A stretch of DNA of 64,000 nt from AP-15 sp963737145 (GCA_963737145.1 CAVTRO010000007.1:682001-746000), one strand, 5' to 3'. Numbered from the stretch's first letter, positions 34,886-44,118 are shown. Notes: generated from the sequence alone by a model not told the origin. Program-made: numbers and translations.

Positions 34886-36421
34886 ATGCCAGAAGCAAGC
34901 CAGGACAAGCCGGACCTGACGAACGGCATTCCCGAAGGCGATATCGCCGATCGGGCGATGCTTGTCGGTCAGGTCGGTGATGAGGCAGTGCTGCTGGCTC
35001 GCCGCGGCCGGGAAATCTTTGCGATCGGCGCAACCTGCACGCATTACGGCGGTCCGCTTGGAGAGGGGCTGATCGTCGAGGACACGGTGCGCTGCCCATG
35101 GCATCATGCCTGCTTCAGCCTGCGCACCGGCGAGGCTCTGGCCGCGCCAGCGCTGAACGCTACCTCCTGCTGGCGTGTCGAGCGGCGTGATGGCCGCATC
35201 GTCGTGCGCGATAAGATATCGGAAGCGGGACGGCGCATGCCGACAAGGCCGCGCCCGACCACCGGACTGCCAGGGCACATGGTAATTATCGGCGGCGGCG
35301 CGGCCGGCTACGCCGCGGCGGAAATGCTGCGTCGTGAGGGCTATGGAGGCGGCGTGACCATCGTCAGCGACGACCCTGCCGCGCCTTACGACCGTCCGAA
35401 TTTGTCCAAGGATTACCTCGCGGGCACCGCGCAGGAGGAGTGGATCCCGCTGCGCCCGCCCGAATTTTACGTCGATAACGGCATCGAATTGCGGCTCGGC
35501 ACAACTGCGATGGCGATCGATGTCGCCGGCCGCCGCGTCATGCTCAGCGGCGGCGAAGAGCTCGGGTTCGACAAACTCCTGCTCGCAACTGGCGCCGAAC
35601 CAATCAGGCTGCAGGTGCCGGGCGCCGATTTGCCTCACGTGCGCACATTGCGCTCGCTCGCCGACAGCCGCGACCTGATCGCCCGTGCCAACAAGGGAAG
35701 CCGCGCTGTCGTCGTCGGCGCCAGCTTCATCGCGCTCGAAACGGCCGCCGCGCTGCGTCATCGCGAGGTCGAGGTTCAAGTCGTCGCGCCCGAGGCGCGA
35801 CCTATGGAGCGCGTGCTTGGCCCGGAGCTCGGCGACTTCGTGCGGGAACTGCACGAGAGCCATGGCGTAGTGTTCCATCTCGGCCACACGGTGGCCGCCA
35901 TCGAAGCCGAGCGGGTGCGGCTCGACCACGGCGCTACAATCGACGCCGACTTCGTCGTGGTCGGCATCGGCGTGCAGCCGCGGATCCAGCTCGCAGAACA
36001 GGCCGGATTGGCGATCGATCGCGGCGTGCTGGTGAACGAGTATCTTGAAACGAGCGCGTCCGGGATTTTCGCCTCTGGAGATATCGCCCGCTGGCCCGAC
36101 GTGTACAGCGGCGAGCGGCTGCGCATCGAGCACTGGGTCGTGGCCGAGCGGCAAGGCCAGACCGCAGCACGCAACATGCTCGGTCGGCGCGAGCGCTACG
36201 CCGCTGTGCCGTTCTTCTGGAGCCAGCATTATGATGTGTCGATCGATTATGTCGGCCATGCCGCCGCCTGGGACGAGATTGTCCGCAACGGTGATCCGAA
36301 TGCTCACGACGTAGTGCTGCGCTTCCGCCAGGCCGACCGCACCCTGGCCGTCGCGACAATCTTTCGAGGACGCGACAGCCTCTTGGCAGAGGTTGCCATG
36401 GAACAAAATAAATCGCCTTAG
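34886..36421 (+). CDS. Rieske-domain FAD/NAD(P)H ferredoxin-type reductase
   Basis: The 511-residue product is a fusion. Residues 1–110 are a Rieske [2Fe-2S] domain (ATCTHYGGPLGEGL and VRCPWHHACFSLRTG: C-x-H…C-x2-H). Residues 130–440 are a two-dinucleotide oxidoreductase: MVIIGGGAAGYAAAEMLR (FAD), PYDRPNLSKDYLAG, AVVVGASFIALETAAALR (NAD), GIFASGDIARWPD. The C-terminal domain has FFWSQHYDVSIDYVGHA. It is AIFL-like: it passes electrons from NAD(P)H to an unknown acceptor. TAGGAGG precedes the ATG. Its last 19 codons lie in the inverted repeat, so the natural C-terminus may have been altered. Confidence 0.9.
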   Translation: MPEASQDKPDLTNGIPEGDIADRAMLVGQVGDEAVLLARRGREIFAIGATCTHYGGPLGEGLIVEDTVRCPWHHACFSLRTGEALAAPALNATSCWRVERRDGRIVVRDKISEAGRRMPTRPRPTTGLPGHMVIIGGGAAGYAAAEMLRREGYGGGVTIVSDDPAAPYDRPNLSKDYLAGTAQEEWIPLRPPEFYVDNGIELRLGTTAMAIDVAGRRVMLSGGEELGFDKLLLATGAEPIRLQVPGADLPHVRTLRSLADSRDLIARANKGSRAVVVGASFIALETAAALRHREVEVQVVAPEARPMERVLGPELGDFVRELHESHGVVFHLGHTVAAIEAERVRLDHGATIDADFVVVGIGVQPRIQLAEQAGLAIDRGVLVNEYLETSASGIFASGDIARWPDVYSGERLRIEHWVVAERQGQTAARNMLGRRERYAAVPFFWSQHYDVSIDYVGHAAAWDEIVRNGDPNAHDVVLRFRQADRTLAVATIFRGRDSLLAEVAMEQNKSP

Positions 36422-36730
36422 ACTCGAAGGGTTCCGCAGGCGGGAGCCCCTACTTTGTTCGGGGCGATCTCACCGATTTTAGATCGGTTGCGATCCGGCT
36501 GCGGAACCCATTCCCGGCCCCCCTTATCAGTTGTCAACGGAGTTTCTGGTTAGAGGTCGAATGTAAACCAGTCCAGCATTCGCAGGAGGCCTGCTGGCGT
36601 CTTCAGATCTCGCGAGGGATCGATGGTTTGCAAACTCGCTGCTGGAGGGAGGGCATCGCGCTCACCGGCATTGCTCCCGTTTTTAGGCGCAAGTGGGACC
36701 AGCGGTTCGAATCCGCCTTTCCTCCAGCGG
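36365..36730. repeat. Right arm of the 368/366-bp inverted repeat
   Basis: Starts inside the reductase coding region and ends in T-arm-like repeat copy 18. See the left arm at 30336–30703. The two arms face each other over 5.7 kb. Confidence 0.95.
36605..36655 (-). repeat. T-arm-like dispersed repeat, copy 17 (right half)
   Basis: GATGGTTTGCAAACTCGCTG then CTGGAGGGAGGGC. It is the inverted-repeat counterpart of copy 13. Confidence 0.55.
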
Positions 36731-36755
36731 TAAGTCACGTGCGAACCTGATTTTC
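36695..36755 (+). repeat. T-arm-like dispersed repeat, copy 18
   Basis: GACCAGCGGTTCGAATCCGCC, TTTCCTCCAGCGGTAAGTC and GTGCGAACCTGATTTT. Counterpart of copy 12; similarity to copy 12 ends at 36730, inside this copy. Confidence 0.75.
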
Positions 36756-36874
36756 GACCGGCTATCCCTTTACTTGAGCCCGGGCGCCCAATAAGCGCGC
36801 GGGAACCGCTCTAACAGGAATAACGAAGAGAAATCCGGATGGCTCACGAACCGAGCCTTCGGGGCGCGGTTATT

Positions 36875-37078
36875 TCCCCGGGCGTTCAATGGCGCCGATG
36901 TGACGATCAAGGATACGAAGCGCTCTGCTGCCAGCGGCGGCTGGGCTTTCAATCATTTCGGGCCAAAGGCTCCGACCTATCCAAGGTGAAGGCAACGTCG
37001 GAATGCGCCTATTGTCATATGGCCGGCGCGAAGAAGGACCAGGTCTGGACACAGTTCTACCGCCTGCTGGATAAGTAG
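36875..37078 (+). pseudogene. Cytochrome P460 family C-terminal remnant
   Basis: One frame reads FNGADVTIKDTKRSAASGGW, AFNHFG; after a shift near 36965 the other gives GSDLSKVKATSECAYCHMAG, AKKDQVWTQFYRLLDK. CAYCH is the haem c site and SGGWGF the conserved block of cytochrome P460 (hydroxylamine/NO chemistry). The N-terminal part has been replaced. Confidence 0.7.
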
Positions 37079-37165
37079 ACCGCGTCGGACCGACCGAGGC
37101 ATGCAAGCACATGAACCACGTTAGCGTCAGCATCGCGACGAGGAAATCTTAGACGGAGGCAGCTC

Positions 37166-38563
37166 ATGTCTGAACTTGAACGGTTTGAAGTCGTGATCCT
37201 CGGCAGTGGCTTCGGAGGCAAACTGTTGGCTTGGCATATGGCGCGATCCGGGCGGCGGACTGCCGTCGTCGAGCGTCGGTGGATCGGCGGTTCCTGTCCT
37301 AACATCGCCTGCCTGCCCAGCAAGAACGAGATCTGGAGTGCCAGGATCGCCCACCAGGCGCATCACGCGGCCCACTTCGGCACGATGATCACCGGTCCGG
37401 TCACGACCGACATGGCAAAGGTGCGCCAGCGCAAGCGCGATATGGTCAACCGCGAGATCGAACTGCATTTGCACAACTATGAGACAACGGGCGCCGAATT
37501 GATCATGGGCAGCGGGCGGTTTGTCGCGCCAAAGACGCTCGAGGTGCGCCTCAGTGACGGCGGCACGCGGGTATTGGCGGGCGACCAGGTCTTTCTCAAC
37601 CTCGGCACGCACGCTTTAATTCCCGCGGTTCCCGGTCTCGAAGCCGCCCGGCCGCTGACCCATATCGAGGCGCTCGAACTCGACTATGCCCCGTCGCATC
37701 TGCTGGTATTAGGCGGCGGCTATGTCGGCCTCGAGCTGGCCCAGGCCTACCGTCGCTTCGCGAGCCGCGTCACGGTGATCGAGACCGGTCCTCAGCTGAT
37801 GACCCGCGAGGATCCCGACGTCGTCGATGAAATGCACCGAATTTTGAGAGAGGAAGGCATTCAATTTCTCCTCCAGGCGCAAACTCTCAATGTGCAGGGC
37901 CGGTCCGGTGAAGAAGTCAGCCTGACGGTGCGCACGCCCGCCGGCGAGCAAAAGATAGAGGGCAGCGACATCCTGGCCGCGGCGGGACGGGTTCCCAACA
38001 CCCCCGGCATCGGGCTGGAGGAGACCGGCGTTGAGCTGGACGCGCGCGGCTACATTCGCGTCAACGACCGGCTGGAGACTACAGCGCCCGATGTCTGGGC
38101 GATCGGCGAATGTGCCGGCAGTCCGCAGTTTACCCACGTCTCGATCGACGATTTTCGGATTATCCGGGACAATTTGGCCGGCGCCAACCGCACCACGCGC
38201 GGCCGGCTGGTTCCATATTGCATGTTTACTGAGCCGCCGCTCGCCCGCGTCGGACTAAGCGAGCGCGAAGCGCAACAGCAGGGTGTCAGCGCGCGGGTCG
38301 CGCGGTTGCCGATGACCGGGGTGCGGCGGACGGCGACGACCGACGAAACCCAAGGCTTCATGAAGGTTCTTGTCGGGGAACGTGACGACCGCATCCTCGG
38401 CTTCACGATGATCGGCGCCGAAGCCGGCGAAGTCATGGCCGTCGTGCAAACCGCGATGCTGGCAGAGTTGCCCTACCCGAAGCTGCGCGACGCGATCCTC
38501 GCGCATCCGACGATGGCGGAAGGGCTCGGCGACCTCTTCGCCAACGTGCCGCCGGCGCAGTAA
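37166..38563 (+). CDS. Pyridine nucleotide-disulfide oxidoreductase (mercuric reductase/LPD-like)
   Basis: The 465-residue product has GGAGGCAGCTC before the ATG. FAD site VVILGSGFGGKLLAWHMA; redox disulfide GGSCPNIACLPSK (C-x4-C) near residue 45; NAD site LLVLGGGYVGLELAQAYRRF; second FAD motif PDVWAIGECAG; dimer domain ending LRDAILAHPTMAEGLGDL with the catalytic His-Glu dyad. It lacks the N-terminal HMA domain and C-terminal Cys pair of mercuric reductase and has no 2-oxo acid dehydrogenase partner. A soluble flavin reductase of unknown substrate is the safest call. It precedes the SDR chimera by 64 bp. Confidence 0.85.
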   Translation: MSELERFEVVILGSGFGGKLLAWHMARSGRRTAVVERRWIGGSCPNIACLPSKNEIWSARIAHQAHHAAHFGTMITGPVTTDMAKVRQRKRDMVNREIELHLHNYETTGAELIMGSGRFVAPKTLEVRLSDGGTRVLAGDQVFLNLGTHALIPAVPGLEAARPLTHIEALELDYAPSHLLVLGGGYVGLELAQAYRRFASRVTVIETGPQLMTREDPDVVDEMHRILREEGIQFLLQAQTLNVQGRSGEEVSLTVRTPAGEQKIEGSDILAAAGRVPNTPGIGLEETGVELDARGYIRVNDRLETTAPDVWAIGECAGSPQFTHVSIDDFRIIRDNLAGANRTTRGRLVPYCMFTEPPLARVGLSEREAQQQGVSARVARLPMTGVRRTATTDETQGFMKVLVGERDDRILGFTMIGAEAGEVMAVVQTAMLAELPYPKLRDAILAHPTMAEGLGDLFANVPPAQ

Positions 38564-38627
38564 ATTCAGCCTGAACAGCTCGTTGTTGAGCGCCGCCCTT
38601 TGGGGCGGCGCCCAAAAGGAGATCCCC

Positions 38628-39026
38628 ATGGCCAGTAAGCTCGCAGGCAAAATCGCGCTCGTGACCGGCGGCAGCTCCGGCATCGGCCTCGGTATTGCGA
38701 AGCATTTTGCCAAAGAAGGCGCTCGAGTATTTATTGTCGGACGCCGGCAATCCGAATTGGATAAGGCAGTCGCCGGGATCGACGGAAATGCTGCGCCGAT
38801 TCAAGGCGATATCTCCAACCTCGCCGACCTCGACCGCGTCTACGCCACCATCCAGGCACGAGCCGGGCATATCGATGTGTTGGCGGTCAATGCCGGGGTT
38901 TATGAATTCGGCAAGCTCGGAAAGATCACCGAGGAGCAGTTCGACCGGACCTTCAACACGGACGTGCGCGGCGTGATCAAAGCGGTGTCGGACGGCTTCA
39001 TTGATCCACCTCCGGGCGGGGAGCTT
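38628..39026 (+). pseudogene. SDR::amidohydrolase chimera, 5' part (SDR), before IS3
   Basis: AAAAGGAGATCCCC precedes ATG 38628. The frame opens MASKLAGKIALVTGGSSGIG, NLADLDRVYATIQARAG and VLAVNAGVYEFGKLG, the cofactor half of a short-chain dehydrogenase, to FNTDVRG. It then reads VIKAVSDGFIDPPPGGEL, which already belongs to an amidohydrolase. The IS3 element inserts directly after the Leu codon, giving a stop. With the IS removed the frame continues into the amidohydrolase at 40483. The SDR active-site Tyr/Lys half is missing. Confidence 0.75.
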
Positions 39027-39065
39027 TGAGGTGGACCCCGATCGTGAGACAGTCGGAGCCGGTTG

Positions 39066-40094
39066 TTAAGGTGTAGCCCGGCCGGTTTGGGTGTCGGCTC
39101 CGATCCCAGCGGGCACGCCGCCTGATTGGACCAGTCTGCTGTTCATTTCATCATTATCAATCGCTTTGTTGACTGTAGTGCCTGTGGGTATGTGGGCGAA
39201 GGTGAGCATTTCCCCGCCTTCCGAGCTCGCTCGGGAGGCGGGGGAAGCGCAGCCGGTCGGCAACGCCGATCGTCCACATATCCACAGGCCTTCCTGGTAA
39301 ATTTGCCCCGGCGTGCGATAACCCAGGCTCTGATGCTGGCGCTCCGTGTTGTAAAAGTCCAGCCAGACGCCAATGCCGGCCTTGGCTTCGGCCACTGTCG
39401 CATAGGCATTGAGATAGACCTCTTCGTATTTGAGACTGCGCCACAGCCGCTCGACGAAGATGTTGTCCATGTACCGCCCCTTGCCGTCCATGCTGATCGT
39501 GACGCCATGCCGTTTCAGGGTGCCGGTAAAATCGTCACTGGTGAACTGGCTGCCTTGGTCGGTATTGAAGATTTCCGGTCGGCCATAGCGCGAGAGCGCT
39601 TCCTCGAGCGCCTCGACGCAAAAATCGGCGTCGAGCGTGTTGGAGAGGCGCCATGCCAGCACCGCGCGGCTCACCCAGTCCATGATCACCACCAGGTAGA
39701 GAAAGCCCTTGGCCATCGGGATGTAGGTAACGTCGGAGCACCAGACCTGATTGACCCGCTCGATCGCGAGCCCGCGCAGCAGGTACGGATAGATTTTGTG
39801 CGCCGCCGCCGGCTTGCTCGTATTCGGGCGCTGGTAGATCGCCACCAGTCCCAGCAACCGCATCAGGCGCTGCACCCGCTTGCGGTTGACGCGATGGCCT
39901 TGGGTCGCCAGCCATGCCGCCATCCGGCGCGAGCCATAATAGGGCCGGGCCAGATAGTGCCGATCGATCAGCGCCATAATCGCGAGATCCCCTGCGCTGA
40001 CCTCGGCTTGGTGGCGATACACTGACGAGCGGGGCAGCGCCAGTAACCGGCATTGCTGGGATATTGCCAGCGCCGGGTTCTTGCGCTCGACCAT
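39066..40094 (-). CDS. IS3-family transposase OrfB
   Basis: The 342-residue integrase part shows the DDE core: VWCSDVTYIPMAKGFLYLVV (first Asp), IFNTDQGSQFTSDDF (second Asp) and MDGKGRYMDNIFVERLWRSL (Glu). An HTH_21 region precedes it (RHYLARPYYGSRRMAAWLA). The C-terminus extends about 50 residues past the usual GYRTPGQIYQ to the element's end. In IS3 elements the active protein is made by −1 frameshifting from orfA; a T6G run in the overlap (near 40135–40145) is a candidate slip site. Confidence 0.95.
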   Translation of the reverse strand: MVERKNPALAISQQCRLLALPRSSVYRHQAEVSAGDLAIMALIDRHYLARPYYGSRRMAAWLATQGHRVNRKRVQRLMRLLGLVAIYQRPNTSKPAAAHKIYPYLLRGLAIERVNQVWCSDVTYIPMAKGFLYLVVIMDWVSRAVLAWRLSNTLDADFCVEALEEALSRYGRPEIFNTDQGSQFTSDDFTGTLKRHGVTISMDGKGRYMDNIFVERLWRSLKYEEVYLNAYATVAEAKAGIGVWLDFYNTERQHQSLGYRTPGQIYQEGLWICGRSALPTGCASPASRASSEGGEMLTFAHIPTGTTVNKAIDNDEMNSRLVQSGGVPAGIGADTQTGRATP

Positions 40095-40114
40095 CGCGCG
40101 CCGTTCCGCCCGGC

Positions 40115-40399
40115 TCAGTTGCCGAGCTTTCGTGCCAAAAAATCATTTTCGACCTTCAACTGGCCGATCTGCCGGTACAGATGATCGACCTGGGCCTCTT
40201 TGCTGCCTCCCTCCGCCGACGCGCCGTCCTCGAAAACGCTCACCGCACCGTCCAACAGTTGCTTCTTCCAGTTGTGGATCTGGTTCGGGTGGACCCCGAA
40301 ATGCACCGCCAGCTCGGCGACGGTCCGGTCGCCCTTGATTGCCGCCAGCGCCACCTTCGCCTTGAGTCCCGCACTGTGCTTCTTCCGTGTCCGTTTCAT
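40115..40399 (-). CDS. IS3-family transposase OrfA
   Basis: The 94-residue product starts MKRTRKKHSAGLKAKVALAA. A helix-turn-helix (TVAELAVHFGVHPNQIHNWK) binds the inverted repeats, and a C-terminal leucine-zipper-like helix (VDHLYRQIGQLKVENDFLAR) serves multimerisation. Complete. Confidence 0.95.
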   Translation of the reverse strand: MKRTRKKHSAGLKAKVALAAIKGDRTVAELAVHFGVHPNQIHNWKKQLLDGAVSVFEDGASAEGGSKEAQVDHLYRQIGQLKVENDFLARKLGN

Positions 40400-40482
40400 G
40401 TCCTGCTCCCGCGCTATCCGCGCTTTCTAGGGGCAGGGCTCCACCTTAGCTACCTGTCTCATTTTCGGGGTCCAGCTCACTT

Positions 40483-41565
40483 ATCGATCTTCGCAAGAAA
40501 TTCGTCCTTCCGGGGCTCATCGATTGCCACGTGCAGCTGACGGCGCAGCTCGACCAAGGATCCCGATTGCGCACGGTCGAAAACTCCGATCCCAAGTCGC
40601 GCTCAATGCGGCTCACAACGCGGCAGTCACGCTGGCCGCCGGTTTCACTACCGTGCGCGACGTGGGCGCCCGTAATCCCGATGTTGTTTTCGCACTACGG
40701 GCCGCCATTACTGAGAGGAAGGTTGCGGGACCGCGAGTTCTTTGCGTTGGCGCCATTCTCTCGCCCACTGGCGGCCATGGCCAGATCTATGGCTTTCGCC
40801 ACGACGTTTGCGCTTGCGTGCAATCGACCTCGGGAATTTGCGACGGCGTAGACGAATGTCGCCGCGCGGTGCGCCGCCAGGTTAGCTATGGTGCGGACGC
40901 AATCAAGTTCGTGGCAACCGGCGGCGTGCTCTCCAACATCAAGGCTGGACTCGATCAGCAATTCACCGACGACGAAATCCGCTCGATCATCGAAACGGCC
41001 CATCGCCTGGGCCGGCGGGCCGCTGCCCATGCGCACGGCGCTGCCGGCATCAACGCGGCGCTCGAAGCGGGGGTCAACTCAATCGAGCATGGGAGCTTCC
41101 TCGACGCTCGCTCGCTCGAGCTGTTCATCGCCAAAGGGGCTTTTCATGTGCCGACGATTATCGCAGGCGTCACCGTTTTGGAGATGGCGCGGGGCGATGG
41201 CGTCTTGACGCCAGCGCAAATCGAGAAGGCGAAGGTGGTCGGGGTGAAAGATCAAGGAGGCCCTCGCCCGCTCGCACAAGGCCGGTGTGACGATCGCGTT
41301 CAGCACGGACATGGGTGTGGGCCCCCACGGACAGAACGCACGTGAGTTCGGCTACATGGTCGAAGCAGGGATGACTTCCCGCGAAGTGATCAAAGCAGCG
41401 ACGATCAACGCTGCCAAGCTACTCGACCTTTCCGACGAAGTTGGAACGATCGCGGCCGGCAAATCGGCCGATGTGATCGCCATGGATGCGAGCCCCGTCG
41501 ACGACGTGGCTGTGCTCCAGCGCGTGGTCTTCGTAATGGCGCGCGGGGACGTGTATTTGGCGTGA
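40483..41565 (+). pseudogene. SDR::amidohydrolase chimera, 3' part (amidohydrolase), frameshifted
   Basis: Continues the SDR frame across the IS3: IDLRKKFVLPGLIDCHVQLT. A shift near 40590 leads to ALNAAHNAAVTLAAGFTTVR, DVGARNPDVVFALR, GADAIKFVATGGVLSN, AAAHAHGAAGINAALEAGVN, SIEHGSFLD; another near 41250 leads to MTIAFSTDMGVGPHGQNARE, AATINAAKLLDLSDEVGTIA. It is an imidazolonepropionase/prolidase-like amidohydrolase. The first metal motif reads DCHVQ where HxH is usual, so even the original may have been weak. Two indels make it non-functional. Confidence 0.75.
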
Positions 41566-41587
41566 CTTCGGGGAAGGACTTGTCGCC

Positions 41588-41640
41588 AGTGACCGATGGT
41601 TCGAAGCCCGCTTGCTCCAGCAGCCCGACAGTCCGCGAAC
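41588..41640 (+). repeat. T-arm-like dispersed repeat, copy 19 (diverged)
   Basis: GACCGATGGTTCGAAGCCCG, CTTGCTCCAGCAGCCCGAC, then GTCCGCGAACGATCGG. Begins 20 bases after the amidohydrolase stop codon. Confidence 0.6.
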
Positions 41641-41711
41641 GATCGGTTCCGCCGTTGATTTTCATGGCGAGAGTGATCGACCAGAGTGCGTCGGAAATCG
41701 CGAGCTCTCGT

Positions 41712-41774
41712 GCCGCGGTACTACAAGTTCAAATCCATCTCCCTCCAGCAAAGAGGCCGCTGTGAACCTGCGAG
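41712..41774 (+). repeat. T-arm-like dispersed repeat, copy 20 (long form)
   Basis: GCCGCGGTACTACAAGTTC, AAATCCATCTCCCTCCAGC, then GTGAACCTGCG. The 45 bp to its left match the left flank of copy 6 at 14079. Confidence 0.75.
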
Positions 41775-42087
41775 CAGCCGACGACGCACCGCCATTCACC
41801 GCACATCACAAAGCTGCCGTTCAGCGCTGTCGGTGCGGTCGTCGGCTCATCAGGAGAGCCCAATCCATTATCACTGAGCCCAACTCGGATCCCCACGACG
41901 AAATGGACGGCGCACGACGTTCTGGTCGCGGCACAAGAAGCGCTTCAACTCGGTCTGGAACATGCAATGGCCGATTTCCAGCTGTCGGCTGGTGCAACGC
42001 TGTTCCACAATAGTTAGGTGCGACGACTTGACCTGCTCTCACCCGGGCGACGTCGCTGAGCCACACCGCTGCTCCCGGGTGGTACAG
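41775..42087. other. Gap without assigned genes
   Basis: About 310 bp after the two repeat copies. No motif is seen in the short open frames. Confidence 0.3.
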
Positions 42088-43494
42088 TCATACAATGAAC
42101 AGTCTCACGTCAGGGTGGTTGGCCTTGGGTAGCGCCTGGGCCGGATCGCGTCCGGCGAGGTCGGCCTCGCTGAAAGTCCAGATCCCGCGCTCCCTGACGC
42201 GAGCGATGCTTGTTCCGGGTAGGGCGGGCGAACCGAAGCCAGGCTCATAGGTGCAGCCAACGAATGTGAGCGTCACCACATTGCCTGGCTCAGTGACGGA
42301 ATAGTCGCTATCGATGAGCTGACCGGAGCTGGCGGCACCGGTTACCTGGAACGCGTTGTTGGTGAAGCTCGCAATGCAGGTGTCGTTGAAGCGGCAGCGA
42401 GGAATGATGCCGACAACCTTCCCCGCGGCATCGGCCGGAAGCCGCCAGATCACGTGGTCGAAGTCGATGCCGTCAAGCCGAAAAAACCGGCTGTCTTCGG
42501 GCGCTACCCGCAGCGTGCTGTCGCGGATCACGCCGCCGGAAAAATGCACCTGAAAGCCAGTGTTCGCCTCGAGTGCGGTCGCCTGCAACAACATCACCTT
42601 GCCTTTAACTGCGAAGCTCATCAGCTCAGCCTTGATACGGGCTAGATCCCAGAATGCCTTACTGAACGCGGTGTCGCGCCGCGGCGCATCCTTCCAATCG
42701 CCGTCCTGCTCGGCGGCCAGCCTGTATATGTCGGCATCGTAAATCCGGATGCTGTGCGCGAGACCGGAGAACGACAGCGTCGCGCGCCGCAGATTGACCC
42801 GGTGTGCGGAAGCGACCTGCTCGATCGAGACGTTCTCGATGTGCGGATGAAACTCTGCGCCGGAGTAGGAGACCCATACGTCATCCGCAAAGCCGCCGTT
42901 GATGAAGCCCATGTCATGCAGCGCCACGCTGTCAAACCCGACATAGACGAACCGCGGCGTTCCGGTTGGGCTGGGTTTGACGGCGTAGCGGAATCCGGAG
43001 AAACCGAGCATCGCAGAATGCTCCGCCGCGTCCTGCGGCGCATTCTCAAGACCTTGTTCGTGCATGTTGCAGTCAACCAACACCCGGCTGATCTCCACGC
43101 CCCCTCGCATCACGACGCCGAACTCAAAAGCGCCCAAACCCTGCTGGACAAAGGGTTTCCAGTTCATGACGGCCAACTCGTCATCGGTTGGACCGGTCGG
43201 GATGAAGAACAGGCCGAAGTTGAAGTCTGGGAGCGGCTGATTAGACGCTTGGCGGGGACGCCGGATTACGGCCGTATTCACCGCCGGGTTGATCGGCAAC
43301 GGCGACGGCCCGGTGGAGCTGATGCGGAGCCCGGCGGCGCCCACCGGAATGCGCTGCCGGTGGCCGGGGCGCGTGAAGTGATTGCCAGGCTCCAAAAGCA
43401 GGGGCGCGTCCGCCGCCAGCGCCTGGCCAATCGCCTCGACCAGCGCGTCCGGGTTCGCGGACGGAGGCAGAATGATCGGTGGAATTCGCCATGG
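42088..43494 (-). pseudogene. Unknown beta-helix-like protein with a frameshift near its start
   Basis: The main frame from about 43478 reads IILPPSANPDALVEAIGQAL, AADAPLLLEPGNHFTRPGHR, then a long Asp/Gly/Val-rich region (FEFGVVMRGGVEISRVLVDC, YVGFDSVALHDMGFINGGFA, HIENVSIEQVASAHRVNLRR) typical of pectate-lyase-like beta-helices, where a computed 'grid of zero to N' start is followed by parallel coils. The ATG with the best ribosome site (GAGGAG, 43494) is out of frame by one base; TTG 43395 could still start 435 residues. I cannot name the family. It follows a second unknown gene at 43589. Confidence 0.5.
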
Positions 43495-43588
43495 CCATCC
43501 ATCTCCTCATGCGGCTCGGTGTACTTCGCGGCATGCGCCGAGCTGTCGTTGCTATGAAGGTTGTTCATCCGGGGAGTCCGGCACTGTT

Positions 43589-44118
43589 TCAAAAATTAGG
43601 TGTGTGTACCAATTGAATCAGCGCTACTCCGGGCGGGTCGATCACAACGGGTCCGATGGATTCGTTCAAGGTAATTTCGGCGTAATAGCAGTTATTCACA
43701 AAGTCCAACTCAGGGGCCGAAACATTGGAGCAATTCGTGACATTGAAACCCGCATTATGGTTCTCAATCGGAAAATCGAACAAAGCGACCTCCCCGATCG
43801 TAGGCGTTGGCCCGGTTACGATGGGAACCTGCAGGATCGCACACGGATACCGCCTCGGCCGAGCCGAGCGAGCACGCGCAGAAAATATCGCTCGACAGGA
43901 TTTGCTTGGAGCGCCACTCCATCAACCGGCGTCACTGGATATCGGATAACGGCCTTCGTTTGCGGGTGTACCGCCGCTCCCGAGGTTGGCGGAGGAGGTT
44001 GAAGAACAACCCCAGGCAGTTGTGCGACCGAACCTGCAAACACGACCTTCCCAATATCGGCAGTATCGACGATGCCCGCCGATCCAACGCAACTCCACAG
44101 TTTATTGCCGTCGATCAT
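43589..44118 (-). pseudogene. Unknown protein, partner of the beta-helix gene, frameshifted
   Basis: From ATG 44118 (GGAG upstream) the frame reads MIDGNKLWSCVGSAGIVDTA, DIGKVVFAGSVAQLPG, a Pro-rich link, VIRYPVTPVDGVALQANPVE, then after a shift near 43850 CAILQVPIVTGPTPTIGEVA, LFDFPIENHNAGFNVTNCSN, VSAPELDFVNNCYYAEITLN to a stop. About 176 residues if repaired, with a beta-sandwich-like pattern and three Cys. Not recognised. The same strand and 90-bp spacing suggest co-transcription with the beta-helix gene. Confidence 0.45.

Larger units (their letters stand above)
39027..40479 (-). mobile_element. Intact IS3-family insertion sequence
   Basis: The element is 1,453 bp. Terminal inverted repeats are TGAGGTGGACCCCGA (39027) and, on the complement of the right end, TGAGCTGGACCCCGA, each continuing to TGAGACAG. 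A 3-bp target duplication CTT is seen at 39024–39026 and 40480–40482. It carries orfA and orfB on the minus strand. Confidence 0.95.

Noticed and set aside
34637..36406. A 589-residue minus-strand open frame
   Set aside because: It is antisense to the complete Rieske–FAD reductase; composition and lack of motifs show it is a shadow of the GC-rich gene.
36643..36730. A possible tRNA gene: GGAGGGA at the left, a T-arm-like GGTTCGAATCC and TCCTCCA at the right, about 85 bases apart
   Set aside because: No D-arm or anticodon arm can be drawn between them, and the same T-arm-like piece recurs in 23 other places. It is the repeat pair, not a tRNA.
39066..40399. The orfA/orfB frame break in IS3 as gene decay
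   Set aside because: IS3-family elements normally carry two overlapping frames joined by −1 frameshifting; both frames are complete here.
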